Counted from the first letter of the stretch, positions 35,210 to 44,533 are shown. The stretch: 64,000 nucleotides of DNA from Streptomyces malaysiense (GCF_000980885.2 NZ_LBDA02000006.1:1-64000); one strand, 5' to 3'. Notes: a model not told the origin generated them from the letters alone. Translations and numbers: made by a program.

Positions 35210-35405
35210 ATCTGTCATCGGAACCTGAGAGGTTCGCCGGGACCGCCACGGGGGCGACCACGGCTTGCACCTTGGGTGGGGCCGCTGTCACACGGCCCGC
35301 TTTTCAGATGTGCCTCGCCCGCGCGGTAACGGGGCCTGAGAGATTCAAGGGAGGGACTTGCTCCTTCGGCGCCCCAGCGAAGCCTGCTGGGGACTCTCCC
35401 GCGCG
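35210..35405 (-). promoter_or_regulatory. Tandem glycine riboswitch of gcvT
   Basis: Read on the minus strand, the leader contains two glycine aptamers in series: GCGCGGGAGAGTCCC, GCGCCGAAGGAGCAA and AATCTCTCAGGCCCCG for the first; AAGGTGCAAGCCGTGG and AACCTCTCAGGTTCCGATGACAGA for the second. The CTCTCAGG motifs and the GGAGCAA/GTGCAAG core are diagnostic. Its 3' end lies about 50 bases before the gcvT start. Glycine binding normally switches such genes on, which suits a gcvT-gcvH-glyA-sdaA unit that disposes of excess glycine. Confidence 0.93.
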
Positions 35406-35894
35406 GATTCAAACGGCCGGTATGCAGTTGGCGGCCACATCATTGCACGTCGGGACCCCGCCCGTCAGGGGCCGTATCCGTAACCGACCCGTGGCGGTAC
35501 GCGCACCCGCCCGGGGCACATCGGACATTGCCTTCCCTTTGCTTCTGCCGGGCATGGGTATTGCGAACCGCGGGGGGAGGACGGACGATCACGGTGGACA
35601 GGACCATGGCGCACGCGACCCGCGTCCCGGTGCCGAGCGGCCCCACCTGGGCCGGCGCGAGCGCGGCCGCGCCGTCCTCCCGCCTCGCCTCCCGCCGCCA
35701 CCCGCGTACGACGGCCCGGCCGCTCGGCGCGGCCGGGCGGGGCGAGGTGCCCGCGGGCTGCGGCTCTGCGGTGCCGCCGGACCGGGCCGCGGTGGACGTT
35801 GTACAGCGGATCGTGTTCACGGTGTTCGGCTCCGTCACCGGTACCCGTTAGCCTTCGTGGTCACAGCAGTGGTTTCCCAGCAGGCGGTAGGCAG
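35406..35894. other. Gene-poor region between glycine riboswitch and first sseB gene
   Basis: About 490 bases without a confident gene. It holds promoters for the gcv unit (minus) and probably for the first sseB gene (plus). A small AT-rich spot occurs near 35425-35450. An open frame from 35606 to 35851 is listed separately with low confidence. Confidence 0.5.
35606..35851 (+). CDS. Doubtful small ORF, Arg/Ala/Pro-rich
   Basis: An 81-codon frame starting MAHATRVPVPSGPTW, with an approximate ribosome site GGACAGGACC. Composition is Arg/Ala/Pro-rich with no recognisable domain, signal or membrane segment, and such frames arise by chance in GC-rich DNA. It ends 43 bases before the sseB start. 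I do not recognise it and consider it more likely non-coding. Confidence 0.2.
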   Translation: MAHATRVPVPSGPTWAGASAAAPSSRLASRRHPRTTARPLGAAGRGEVPAGCGSAVPPDRAAVDVVQRIVFTVFGSVTGTR

Positions 35895-36680
35895 ATGGAC
35901 TTCCCGGCGGACATTCCCGCGGACTTCCCGGCACAGGCGCACCCCCACCCGCACAGCGGTTGGCCCGGCAACGAACTGGAGGAGGTGCTCTCGGCCTCCC
36001 TCGGCATACCCGCGGCGGGCGGCCGGATCATCGAGGTCCTCGGCCGCAGCTTCGTCTGGGTGCCGCTGCCGGCCGGCGGCGGTCCGGGCGGCGGCCCGCT
36101 GGACCTGCCCACCCTGGACATCGAGGGCCAGGCGTTCGTCCCGGTGTTCAGCTCCGAGGAGCAGTTCCGCCAGGCCGTCGGCTCCCACATGTCGTACACC
36201 ATCGCCCCGGCCGTGGAGTTCGCCCGCGGACTGCCCCCGCAGGCGGGCATCGCGGTGAACCCCGGCGGCACGGTCGGCATCCCGCTCCCGCCGGAGGCCG
36301 TCGCCGAGCTGTGCCGCGCCGGGCACACCCCGCTGGACGGCCCCGCCACCGGCGGCCGCGTCCGCCTGTTCGAGCCCGACTGGCAGGACGACCCGGTCGA
36401 CTTCCTCTCCGCCGCGTCCGCCGAGTTCGCCGCGACCGGCGTGGTCCGCACCGCCCGCCGCTGCCTGGCCGCCATCGAGAACGCCGACCCGGTCATGTTC
36501 GTCGGCGTGGAACTCTCCCAGTGGGACGGCGACTTCCGCGCCCTGCCCCTGGAGGCCCTGGGCCGCGCCCTCGGCCAGGTGCCGACCGCCTGGCCGGTCA
36601 ACCTGATCCTGCTGGACGTGACGGACGACCCGGTGGCCGAATGGCTGAAGTCGAGCGTCCGGCCCTTCTACGTTCGCTAG
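35895..36680 (+). CDS. SseB family protein (first)
   Basis: A 261-residue protein with an N-terminal SseB domain (residues ~20-140: ELEEVLSASLGIPAAG, FVPVFSSEEQFRQAVG) and an SseB_C-like second half (~160-261, ending EWLKSSVRPFYVR). SseB was named in E. coli for enhanced serine sensitivity; its biochemical role is unclear. The position directly beside the serine/glycine unit is notable. The stop codon TAG is part of the CTAG end of the palindromic element that follows. The start MDFPADIPADFPAQ at 35895 is chosen because the Asp-Phe-Pro opening has a plausible ribosome site. Confidence 0.85.
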   Translation: MDFPADIPADFPAQAHPHPHSGWPGNELEEVLSASLGIPAAGGRIIEVLGRSFVWVPLPAGGGPGGGPLDLPTLDIEGQAFVPVFSSEEQFRQAVGSHMSYTIAPAVEFARGLPPQAGIAVNPGGTVGIPLPPEAVAELCRAGHTPLDGPATGGRVRLFEPDWQDDPVDFLSAASAEFAATGVVRTARRCLAAIENADPVMFVGVELSQWDGDFRALPLEALGRALGQVPTAWPVNLILLDVTDDPVAEWLKSSVRPFYVR

Positions 36681-36845
36681 TGCCGTGGCAGGCGACGTCC
36701 GCCCCGTCGCGACGCCCTGCACGCACTCTCGCCGCACCGGCCGAAAGCCCGAGTACGTCCAGTGCGAGGGCTTCCGTCCGGCACGCCGAGAGCACGTACC
36801 GGACGCCGCTCCTTGACGGGCGAACGCTGCCTGCCGCGGCACTAG
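36677..36845. repeat. CTAG-bounded palindromic, MITE-like intergenic element
   Basis: A 169-bp segment bounded by CTAG at both ends. Terminal arms CTAGTGCCGTGGCAGGC (36677-36693) and its complement at 36829-36845 pair with one mismatch. The interior is an imperfect long palindrome: ACTCTCGCCG near 36725 pairs with CGCCGAGAGC near 36787. It encodes nothing, lies between two sseB genes, and overlaps the stop codon of the first. I recall similar palindromes repeated in Streptomyces genomes but cannot verify that here. Confidence 0.65.
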
Positions 36846-36940
36846 CCACGGTCCGGGCGAACGGACAACGGGCTCCGTGCCCGTCGGCGCATAAGCTGTC
36901 TCCACACGCGGGTCACGATGGAGAAGAAGGGCACGACAAG

Positions 36941-37753
36941 GTGAGCGCCACCCACAGCGGAAGCGTCGAACACACGCTCCGCCACGTCACGCCCGGACGC
37001 TACGACGCCTACGAGGCCCTGCTGCGCGCCCTCGCCACCCCCTCCGCCGGCCAGATCTGGATGCTGCTGTGGCACGGCCAGGCCGGCTCCGCGGACGCCC
37101 AGTACGGGGACATGGAGGTCGGCGGCTGCCACTACGCGCCCTGTGTCACCTCCGCCCAGGAGCTGTCCGCCAGTGGCTGGAACCGCTCGTACGAGGTGGT
37201 CGACGGCCTGGACGTCGCCCGCACCCTCTACCCCGACCACTACGGCCTCTGGCTGAACCCGCACGCCCCCGGCGGCGGTGTCGGCATCCCCTGGCTGGAC
37301 CTGCGCCGCATCGCCACCGGCCTGGACCGGCAGCCCGCGGGACCCCTGCGGCTGACGGAGCCCGGCATCGAGATCCCGCAGTTCTACGCCCTGCTCGCGC
37401 AGCACGCCCACCGCACCCCCGCCCTGCGCTCCCTGCGCCGCGCCTGGGTGCAGCCGGCGCTCGGGGCGCCGTACCTCGCCATCGGCCTGGACCTGTACGA
37501 GACCTCGCCCGCCGCGGTCGACTCGGTGCGCGCGATGATGCAGCTCTCCGTCGGTGCCGTCCCCGAGGGCCTGCCCGTCTCCACGGTCGCGATGACCGAC
37601 GACCACGACCCGGTCGTGATGTGGATGCGGGCCAAGGCCCGGCCGTTCTACGACCGCGAGGCCCACGCGGCCGCGCCCGCGGGCCGTCCGGCGCCCCAGG
37701 TCCAGTCCCCGGCGCCGGGGTACGGCTATCCGCCGGTGCACGGCGGTTACTGA
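36941..37753 (+). CDS. SseB family protein (second)
   Basis: A 270-residue protein related to the first SseB but in a different order of conservation: residues ~10-130 contain YDAYEALLRALATP and YGDMEVGGCHYAPCVTS; the C-terminal half has LRRAWVQPALGAPYLAIG and ends VMWMRAKARPFYDRE plus a Pro/Gly tail. Both copies end in a W(M/L)...RPFY motif, so they share the SseB_C domain. The GTG at 36941 follows an AAGG-containing stretch. The palindromic element separates it from the first gene, so co-transcription is uncertain. Confidence 0.82.
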   Translation: MSATHSGSVEHTLRHVTPGRYDAYEALLRALATPSAGQIWMLLWHGQAGSADAQYGDMEVGGCHYAPCVTSAQELSASGWNRSYEVVDGLDVARTLYPDHYGLWLNPHAPGGGVGIPWLDLRRIATGLDRQPAGPLRLTEPGIEIPQFYALLAQHAHRTPALRSLRRAWVQPALGAPYLAIGLDLYETSPAAVDSVRAMMQLSVGAVPEGLPVSTVAMTDDHDPVVMWMRAKARPFYDREAHAAAPAGRPAPQVQSPAPGYGYPPVHGGY

Positions 37754-37841
37754 GGTTCCGCCGGATCGGACGCCGTTCCCGCGCTACCTCCCGAACCGCG
37801 GCATTACGGCGTTGTGTCCCAACTGAGCCGTGTCCGAGGGG

Positions 37842-37864
37842 CGTTACCCACTGTCCGGATAACG
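37842..37864. promoter_or_regulatory. Inverted repeat upstream of oligopeptide transporter operon
   Basis: CGTTACCC (37842-37849), a 7-base spacer and GGATAACG (37857-37864) form an 8-bp inverted repeat with one mismatch, about 190 bases before the first transporter gene. The downstream stretch TTGCGCATACTTTC (from ~37889) is AT-richer and could carry the -10 region. It is a candidate operator; the regulator is unknown. Confidence 0.35.
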
Positions 37865-38050
37865 GAATCCTCCGCAGTGCATCACGGTTGCGCATACTTT
37901 CACCGCCAGATCTGGCGAGTGATCGCAGGGACGCTGAAGACTCCCCACTCAGACCACGAGGCGTAAGAACTCGTGTTCGCTTGCAAGTCGACAAAGCCGC
38001 AAACCGCGGCAGCGCAGGCCGGTCACCACCGGCGAGAGGGGTCGCACATC

Positions 38051-39049
38051 GTGACCGCACCGATCGAGACCACCGGGGCGGCAGCCGACGCGCAGCCTGA
38101 GGCTGTGCTGGCGGGAGCCGACAAGGGGCGGATCGAGGGTCGTTCCCTGGGCCAGATCGCCTGGACCCGCTTCAAGCGGGACAGAGTCGCCGTGGCCGGC
38201 GGCGTCATCGTGATCCTGCTGATCCTGCTGGCCATCCTCTCGCGCCCCATCCAGGCCGTCTTCGGCCTCGACCCCAACGCCTTCCACCAGGGTCTTATCG
38301 ACCCCAACACCTCGCTGCCCAAGAGCAGTTGGGGTGGTATGGGCTCGGACCACCCGCTCGGTGTGGATCCGAAGTTCGGCCGGGACATCGCCACCCGCAT
38401 CCTGGAGGGCTCCTGGGTCTCGCTGGTCGTCGCCTTCGGCGCCACGGTCCTGTCCAACGTGATCGGCGCGATCATGGGTGTGATCGCCGGCTACTACGGC
38501 GGCCGCGTCGACTCGATCATCAGCCGGCTGATGGACACCTTCCTCGCCTTCCCGTTGCTGCTGTTCGCCATCGCGATCTCCGCAACCCTCCAGGGCGGCG
38601 CCTTCGGCCTGAACGGTCTTCCGCTCCACCTCGCCGTACTGATCTTCGTGATCGGCTTCTTCAACTGGCCCTACCTGGGCCGGATCGTGCGCGGCCAGAC
38701 GCTGGCCCTGCGTGAACGCGAGTTCGTCGATGCCGCCCGCGGCATGGGCGCCAAGGGGCCGTACATCCTCTTCCGCGAGCTGATGCCGAACCTGGTCGGC
38801 CCGATCATCGTCTACTCGACGCTGCTCATCCCGACCAACATCCTCTTCGAGGCGTCCCTGAGCTTCCTCGGTGTCGGCATCCAGCCCCCGCAGGCCTCCT
38901 GGGGCGGCATGCTCCGCGAAGCTGTCACCTACTACCAGGTCGATCCCCAGTACATGATCGTGCCCGGCCTTGCCATCTTCATCACCGTCCTCGCGTTCAA
39001 CCTGCTCGGCGACGGTCTCCGCGACGCTCTCGACCCGCGCAGCCGCTAG
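38051..39049 (+). CDS. Oligopeptide/dipeptide ABC transporter permease (DppC/OppC-like)
   Basis: A 332-residue inner-membrane permease. N-terminal OppC_N segment around WTRFKRDRVAVAGGVIVILL, then a MetI-like domain of five to six helices (residues ~120-330) with the EAA-type loop REREFVDAARGMGAKGPY. The GTG at 38051 follows GAGAGGGG. It precedes the binding-protein gene, which is an unusual order (permease C, binding protein, permease B, D, F). Partners are the four downstream genes. Confidence 0.93.
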   Translation: MTAPIETTGAAADAQPEAVLAGADKGRIEGRSLGQIAWTRFKRDRVAVAGGVIVILLILLAILSRPIQAVFGLDPNAFHQGLIDPNTSLPKSSWGGMGSDHPLGVDPKFGRDIATRILEGSWVSLVVAFGATVLSNVIGAIMGVIAGYYGGRVDSIISRLMDTFLAFPLLLFAIAISATLQGGAFGLNGLPLHLAVLIFVIGFFNWPYLGRIVRGQTLALREREFVDAARGMGAKGPYILFRELMPNLVGPIIVYSTLLIPTNILFEASLSFLGVGIQPPQASWGGMLREAVTYYQVDPQYMIVPGLAIFITVLAFNLLGDGLRDALDPRSR

Positions 39050-39102
39050 GCAGCCAGAGAGCTCTTCAAGTTTTCCGATCAATGGAGGGGAAGCAGACCA
39101 TC

Positions 39103-40851
39103 ATGCGAAGGTCAGCGCTGGCCGCAGTCGCGGCCATCGGCTCCGCAAGCCTGCTTGTCGCAGGCTGCAGCAAGGCCGATGACAACAAGGACACTCCGAA
39201 GGCGGCCGGCGCCAACGTGGCGACCAAGAGCGTCGTCAACGCGTCCGACAAGAAGGGTGGCACGGTCACCTACGAGATGTCGGACGTGCCGGACTCGTTC
39301 GACCCGGGCAACACGTACTACGCGTACATGTACAACTTCAGCCGCCTCTACGCGCGTCCGCTGATGACGTTCGAGCCGGCCCCCGGTTCCAAGGGCAACA
39401 CCCTGGTCCCGGACCTCGCCGCGAGCAAGGGCGTTCCCAGCGACGGCGGCAAGACCTGGACGTACAAGCTGCGTTCGGGCCTGAAGTACCAGGACGGCTC
39501 CCCGATCACCTCGAAGGACGTCAAGTACGCCGTCGAGCGGTCGAACTTCGCGCGTGACGTGCTCTCGCTGGGCCCGAACTACTTCCAGCAGTTCATGAAG
39601 GACGGCGACAAGTACAAGGGTCCCTACAAGGACAAGAGCGCCAAGGGCCTGTCCTCGATCGAGACCCCGGACGCCACCACGATCGTCTTCCACCTGAACC
39701 GGGCCTTCCAGGAGTTCGACTACCTGGTCGCCACGCCCGAGACGGCCCCGGTGCCGCAGGCCAAGGACGACGGCGTCGACTACGTCAAGCACATCGTGTC
39801 CTCCGGCTCGTACGAGATCCAGAGCTACCAGGAGGGCAAGCAGGTCGTCCTGGTCCCGAACAAGAACTGGGACCCGAAGACCGACCCGCTGCGCAAGCAG
39901 CTGGCCGACAAGATCGTCGTCAACCTGAAGGTCAACCCCGACACGATCGACAAGGACCTGCAGTCCGGCGACGCCACCGTCGACCTCGCGGGCACCGGCG
40001 TCCAGGCCTCCACCCAGGCGGACATCCTGAACTCCGCCGAGGCCAAGGCCAACACCGACAACGCCTTCGGTGGCCGGCTGGTCTACGCGGCGATCAACAC
40101 CAAGGTGAAGCCGTTCGACAACGTCGCCTGCCGCAAGGCCGTCGAGTACGCCATCGACAAGGTCTCCGTGCAGACCGCCATGGGCGGCCCGATCCGCGGT
40201 GACATCGCCTCCACCGTCCTGCCGCCGGACATCACCGGCTACCAGAAGGCGGACGCCTACGCGACCCCGGGCAACAAGGGCGACGTCGCGAAGGCCAAGG
40301 ACCAGCTGAAGGCCTGCGGCCAGAAGACGATCAACACCAACATCACGGCCCGCTCCGACCGTCCGGGCGAGGTGGACGCGGCCACCGCGATCATCAACTC
40401 GCTGAAGAAGGTCGGCATCAACGCCACCCTCAAGCAGTACCCGCAGGGCAAGTACTTCACCGACTACGCGGGTGTGCCGAGCTTCGACAAGAAGCAGAAC
40501 ATCGGCCTGATGATGATGCAGTGGGGTGCCGACTGGCCGTCCGGCTACGGCTTCCTCCAGCAGATCCTGAACAGCAAGGCGATCAGCCAGTCGGGTAACA
40601 CCAACTTGTCGCAGTACACGAACAAGAAGGTCGACGACATGCTCGCGCAGTCGATCGCGGAGCCGGACACGGCCAAGCGCAACGCCATGTACGCGCAGAT
40701 CGACCAGCAGGCGATGAACGACGCCGTCCTGGTCCCGCTGACCTACTTCAAGGTCCTGCTGTACCGCTCGCCGTACGCCACCAACGTCGTCTCCACTGCT
40801 GCCTTCAGCGGTCAGTACGACTACCTCAACCTCGGCACCACGAAGAAGTAG
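39103..40851 (+). CDS. Oligopeptide-binding lipoprotein of ABC transporter
   Basis: A 582-residue SBP_bac_5 family lipoprotein. The signal RRSALAAVAAIGSASLLVAGC has a lipobox ending in Cys. Mature motifs: LRSGLKYQDGSPITSKDVKY and KPFDNVACRKAVEYAIDK. It captures peptides outside the membrane for the DppBCDF-type machine encoded around it. The ATG at 39103 is preceded by GGAGGGGAAG. A 12-bp hairpin follows its stop, which probably keeps its mRNA level above that of the downstream genes. Confidence 0.94.
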   Translation: MRRSALAAVAAIGSASLLVAGCSKADDNKDTPKAAGANVATKSVVNASDKKGGTVTYEMSDVPDSFDPGNTYYAYMYNFSRLYARPLMTFEPAPGSKGNTLVPDLAASKGVPSDGGKTWTYKLRSGLKYQDGSPITSKDVKYAVERSNFARDVLSLGPNYFQQFMKDGDKYKGPYKDKSAKGLSSIETPDATTIVFHLNRAFQEFDYLVATPETAPVPQAKDDGVDYVKHIVSSGSYEIQSYQEGKQVVLVPNKNWDPKTDPLRKQLADKIVVNLKVNPDTIDKDLQSGDATVDLAGTGVQASTQADILNSAEAKANTDNAFGGRLVYAAINTKVKPFDNVACRKAVEYAIDKVSVQTAMGGPIRGDIASTVLPPDITGYQKADAYATPGNKGDVAKAKDQLKACGQKTINTNITARSDRPGEVDAATAIINSLKKVGINATLKQYPQGKYFTDYAGVPSFDKKQNIGLMMMQWGADWPSGYGFLQQILNSKAISQSGNTNLSQYTNKKVDDMLAQSIAEPDTAKRNAMYAQIDQQAMNDAVLVPLTYFKVLLYRSPYATNVVSTAAFSGQYDYLNLGTTKK

Positions 40852-40878
40852 CAGCCCCGGAAGGCAGGTGAAGGCATT

Positions 40879-40910
40879 GGTGCCCGCGGGCTTCGCGGCC
40901 CGCGGGCACC
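40879..40910 (+). promoter_or_regulatory. Intra-operon hairpin after the binding-protein gene
   Basis: A perfect 12-bp stem GGTGCCCGCGGG / CCCGCGGGCACC with an 8-base loop CTTCGCGG, between the binding-protein stop and the permease GTG (14 bases from the start). It has no U-tract. Hairpins at this position typically act as partial terminators or 3'-end stabilisers so that binding protein is made in excess. Confidence 0.65.
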
Positions 40911-40923
40911 AGCGCCGGTCCCC

Positions 40924-41931
40924 GTGATCTCGTACATCCTCCGCCGGACGTTCGCGGCAGTGATCCTGCTGCTGGTCGTCACCGCGGTCACCTTCGCCAT
41001 CTTCTTCCTGCTGCCACGGCTCGTGGGCCAGTCAGCGGACCAACTGGCGCAGCAGTACATCGGAAAGAGCCCCTCCAAGGCGGACATCGTCGCGGTCAAG
41101 CACAACCTCGGCCTTGATCAGCCGCTCTACATCCAGTACTGGCACTTCATCAAGGGGATCGTGGCCGGCGCCGACTACAACCTCGGCCCCACCACCGTGC
41201 ACTGCGACGTTCCCTGCTTCGGCTACTCCTTCAAGGACCACGTCGAGGTCTGGCCGCAGCTCACCTCGCGCATTCCGATCACCCTCTCGCTGGCCCTGGG
41301 TGCCGCCGTGCTGTGGCTGCTCTCCGGTGTCGCCGTCGGTGTCGTCTCGGCGCTCAAGCCGCGCTCGCTGTTCGACCGCACCTTCATGGGCGTCGCCCTC
41401 GCCGGCGTCTCGCTCCCCATGTTCTTCACGGGCAACCTGGCGATCCTGCTCTTCACCTACAAGTGGCCGATCTTCGGCCGCACCTACGTCCCGTTCACCG
41501 AGAACCCGGCACAGTGGGCCAACACCCTCTTCCCGGCCTGGTGTTCGCTCGCGCTGCTGTACTCCGCGATCTACGCCCGGCTCACCCGCTCGGGCATGCT
41601 GGAGACGATGAACGAGGACTTCATCCGCACGGCCCGCTCCAAGGGCCTGCCCGAACGCACGGTCGTCGTCCGGCACGGCCTGCGGGCCGCCCTCACCCCG
41701 ATCATCACCGTCTTCGGCATGGACCTCGGTCTGCTGCTCGGCGGTGCGGTGATCACCGAGTACGTGTTCTCGCTGCCCGGCGTCGGCCAGTACGCGGTGC
41801 AGGGCATCACCGACAACGACCTGCCGAAGATCCTCGGCGTGACCCTGCTCGCCGCCGTCTTCGTCGTCATCGCAAATCTCCTGGTGGACGTGCTCTACGC
41901 CGCCGCCGACCCGCGGGTGAGGCTCTCGTGA
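40924..41931 (+). CDS. Oligopeptide/dipeptide ABC transporter permease (DppB/OppB-like)
   Basis: A 335-residue permease beginning MISYILRRTFAAVILLL, the standard DppB opening, with six helices. The EAA loop is EDFIRTARSKGLPERTVV. It pairs with the DppC-like permease. GTG start at 40924 directly behind the hairpin. Its stop overlaps the next gene by four bases (GTGA). Confidence 0.94.
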   Translation: MISYILRRTFAAVILLLVVTAVTFAIFFLLPRLVGQSADQLAQQYIGKSPSKADIVAVKHNLGLDQPLYIQYWHFIKGIVAGADYNLGPTTVHCDVPCFGYSFKDHVEVWPQLTSRIPITLSLALGAAVLWLLSGVAVGVVSALKPRSLFDRTFMGVALAGVSLPMFFTGNLAILLFTYKWPIFGRTYVPFTENPAQWANTLFPAWCSLALLYSAIYARLTRSGMLETMNEDFIRTARSKGLPERTVVVRHGLRAALTPIITVFGMDLGLLLGGAVITEYVFSLPGVGQYAVQGITDNDLPKILGVTLLAAVFVVIANLLVDVLYAAADPRVRLS

Positions 41932-43013
41932 CCGAACTCTCCAAGACCGAAACGGGCGACGAGGCCACCGCCAAGGCACCCTCGGCCTTCCTGGAGGTCC
42001 GCGACCTCAAGGTGCACTTCCCGACCGACGACGGCATCGTCAAGTCCGTCGACGGGCTCTCCTTCTCGGTGGAGAAGGGCAAGACCCTCGCCATCGTCGG
42101 CGAGTCCGGCTCCGGCAAGTCCGTCACCTCGCTCGCCGTCATGGGTCTGCACCGGCTCGGCGCGCGCGGCAAGAACGTGCGGATGTCCGGCGAGATCTGG
42201 CTGAACGGCAAGGAACTGGTCGGCGCATCCCCGGACGAGGTGCGCAGGCTCCGCGGCCGCGAGATGGCGATGATCTTCCAGGACCCGCTGTCCGCGATGC
42301 ACCCCTACTACAAGGTCGGCGACCAGATCGTCGAGGCCTACCGGGTGCACCACAAGGTCAGCAAGAAGGAAGCCCGCAAGCGCGCCGTCGAGATGCTCGA
42401 CCGCGTCGGCATCCCCGAGCCGGCCAAGCGCGTCGACGGCTACCCGCACGAGTTCTCCGGCGGCATGCGCCAGCGCGCCATGATCGCCATGGCGCTGGTG
42501 AACAACCCCGAACTGCTCATCGCGGACGAGCCGACCACCGCCCTCGACGTGACCGTCCAGGCGCAGATCCTCGACCTGATCCGGGACCTCCAGAAGGAGT
42601 TCGGCTCCGCGGTCATCATGATCACGCACGACCTCGGCGTGGTCGCCGAGATCGCCGACGACGTCCTCGTGATGTACGGCGGCCGGTGCGTGGAGCGCGG
42701 CACCGCCACCGAGGTCTTCGAGAAGCCCCAGCACCCCTACACCTGGGGCCTGCTCGGCTCGATGCCCCGCATCGACCGCGAGACCTCCGAACGGCTCACC
42801 CCGGTCAAGGGCCAGCCGCCGAGCCTCATCAACGTCCCCTCGGGCTGTGCCTTCCACCCGCGCTGCCCGTACGCGGACATCCCCGCGGACAACGTCAGCC
42901 GCACGGTGCGCCCCGAGCTGGAGCTGGTCGGCGCCGGACACTGGTCCGCCTGCCACCTGTCGGCCGAGGACCGTGAGCGGATCTGGACCGAAGAGATTGC
43001 GCCGAAGCTGTGA
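41928..43013 (+). CDS. Oligopeptide ABC transporter ATP-binding protein (DppD-like)
   Basis: A 361-residue ATPase. Walker A GESGSGKS, signature [16 protein letters not shown], Walker [13 protein letters not shown]. The C-terminal oligo_HPY segment [12 protein letters not shown] contains Cys residues that are normal for this subfamily and may bind an iron-sulfur cluster. GTGA overlaps join it to the permease before and the DppF-like gene after, so the three are translationally coupled. Confidence 0.95.
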   Translation: MTELSKTETGDEATAKAPSAFLEVRDLKVHFPTDDGIVKSVDGLSFSVEKGKTLAIVGESGSGKSVTSLAVMGLHRLGARGKNVRMSGEIWLNGKELVGASPDEVRRLRGREMAMIFQDPLSAMHPYYKVGDQIVEAYRVHHKVSKKEARKRAVEMLDRVGIPEPAKRVDGYPHEFSGGMRQRAMIAMALVNNPELLIADEPTTALDVTVQAQILDLIRDLQKEFGSAVIMITHDLGVVAEIADDVLVMYGGRCVERGTATEVFEKPQHPYTWGLLGSMPRIDRETSERLTPVKGQPPSLINVPSGCAFHPRCPYADIPADNVSRTVRPELELVGAGHWSACHLSAEDRERIWTEEIAPKL

Positions 43014-44506
43014 GTGAGACGAAGAAGACGGACACCGCCGCGAAGGCCGCGGTCCCCGAGCAGGCGTCGGCTCCGGACGAGCGCGAGGTGCTGCTCAAGG
43101 TCGAGAACCTGACCAAGCACTTCCCGATCAAGAAGGGCATCCTGCGCCGCCAGGTCGGCGCGGTGAAGGCCGTCGACGGCATCGACTTCGAGGTGCGCAA
43201 GGGCGAGACCCTGGGCGTCGTCGGCGAGTCGGGCTGCGGCAAGTCGACCATGGGCCGGGTCATCACCCGCCTCCAGGACCCGACCGGCGGCAAGATCTCC
43301 TTCGAGGGCCAGGACATCACCCGGCTGTCCACCGGCGAGATGCGTCCGCTGCGCCGCGACATCCAGATGATCTTCCAGGACCCGTACGGTTCCCTGAACC
43401 CCCGCCACACCATCGGTTCGATCGTCTCGGCACCCTTCCGGCTCCAGGGCGTCGAGCCCGAGGGCGGGGTGAAGAAGGAGGTCCAGCGGCTGCTCGAACT
43501 GGTCGGTCTGAGCCCCGAGCACTACAACCGCTACCCGCACGAGTTCTCCGGCGGCCAGCGCCAGCGCATCGGCATCGCCCGCGCGCTCGCCCTGAAGCCG
43601 AAGCTGGTCGTGGCCGACGAGCCGGTGTCCGCGCTGGACGTGTCGATCCAGGCCCAGGTCGTCAACCTCATGGACGACCTCCAGGAGGAGCTGGGCCTGA
43701 CCTACGTCATCATCGCGCACGACCTCTCCGTCGTCCGGCACGTCTCGGACCGGATCGCGGTGATGTACCTCGGCAAGATCGTCGAACTGGCCGACCGCAA
43801 CGCCCTGTACGAGGCGCCGATGCACCCGTACACCAAGGCGCTGATGTCGGCGGTGCCGGTGCCGGACACCACGCGCCGGGGCCAGAAGAGCGAGCGCATC
43901 CTGCTGCGCGGCGACGTGCCCTCGCCGATCGCCCCGCCGTCCGGCTGCCGTTTCCACACCCGGTGCTGGAAGGCGACGGAGATCTGCCGGACCACCGAAC
44001 CCCAGCTGGTCGAGCTGAAGCCGGGACAGCGGGTCGCCTGCCACCACCCGGAGAACTTCGCCGACCAGGCACCGCAGGACACGGTCCTGCTGTCGGCGGC
44101 GAAGGAGGCGTCGGAGCTGGTTCCGGACACGGTGCTGTCCGGCGGGTCGCAGGACGGGACGGGGTCCGAGGCCGACTCCCGGTCCGAGGCCGAGTCCGAG
44201 GCCAAGTCCGAGGCCGCGACCGGGACTTCGGCGGAACCGGAGCAGGAGCAGGAGCAGGAGCCCGGCTCGAAGACGGAGGCGGTGGCGGAGTCCGAGGCCG
44301 CGCCCGAGCCCGAGGCCGGCTCCGAGGGCGCGAGCGACAAGGAGCAGGCCTCCGCCGCCGAGGAGTCCGGGTCCGGGGCCGGTTCGGCTTCCGGGCCGGA
44401 GGCCGAGGCCGCCGAGCCCGCGTCCTCCCCGGAGGCCGCCGGTGACCCGGAGCCCGTCTCCGGGTCCGACGACGCCCCCAAGTCCCCGAAGCCGAAGGGC
44501 GAGTAG
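43010..44506 (+). CDS. Oligopeptide ABC transporter ATP-binding protein (DppF-like) with long acidic tail
   Basis: A 498-residue ATPase. The first ~345 residues are a normal DppF: Walker [10 protein letters not shown], signature [16 protein letters not shown], Walker [13 protein letters not shown], then the C-terminal GCRFHTRCW segment. Residues ~350-498 are an added tail dominated by Glu, Ser, Ala and Gly, with repeated SEAE/EPE units (for example [17 protein letters not shown]). The tail has no known domain and is probably disordered. Last gene of the operon. A weak GC hairpin follows the stop. Confidence 0.93.
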   Translation: MSETKKTDTAAKAAVPEQASAPDEREVLLKVENLTKHFPIKKGILRRQVGAVKAVDGIDFEVRKGETLGVVGESGCGKSTMGRVITRLQDPTGGKISFEGQDITRLSTGEMRPLRRDIQMIFQDPYGSLNPRHTIGSIVSAPFRLQGVEPEGGVKKEVQRLLELVGLSPEHYNRYPHEFSGGQRQRIGIARALALKPKLVVADEPVSALDVSIQAQVVNLMDDLQEELGLTYVIIAHDLSVVRHVSDRIAVMYLGKIVELADRNALYEAPMHPYTKALMSAVPVPDTTRRGQKSERILLRGDVPSPIAPPSGCRFHTRCWKATEICRTTEPQLVELKPGQRVACHHPENFADQAPQDTVLLSAAKEASELVPDTVLSGGSQDGTGSEADSRSEAESEAKSEAATGTSAEPEQEQEQEPGSKTEAVAESEAAPEPEAGSEGASDKEQASAAEESGSGAGSASGPEAEAAEPASSPEAAGDPEPVSGSDDAPKSPKPKGE

Positions 44507-44533
44507 CCGAAAAAGGCCCGCCGCCGGGCAGCC

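Noticed and set aside
35440..35838. 132-codon minus-strand frame between the glycine riboswitch and sseB
   Set aside because: No ribosome site, no domain, and composition like other non-coding frames here.
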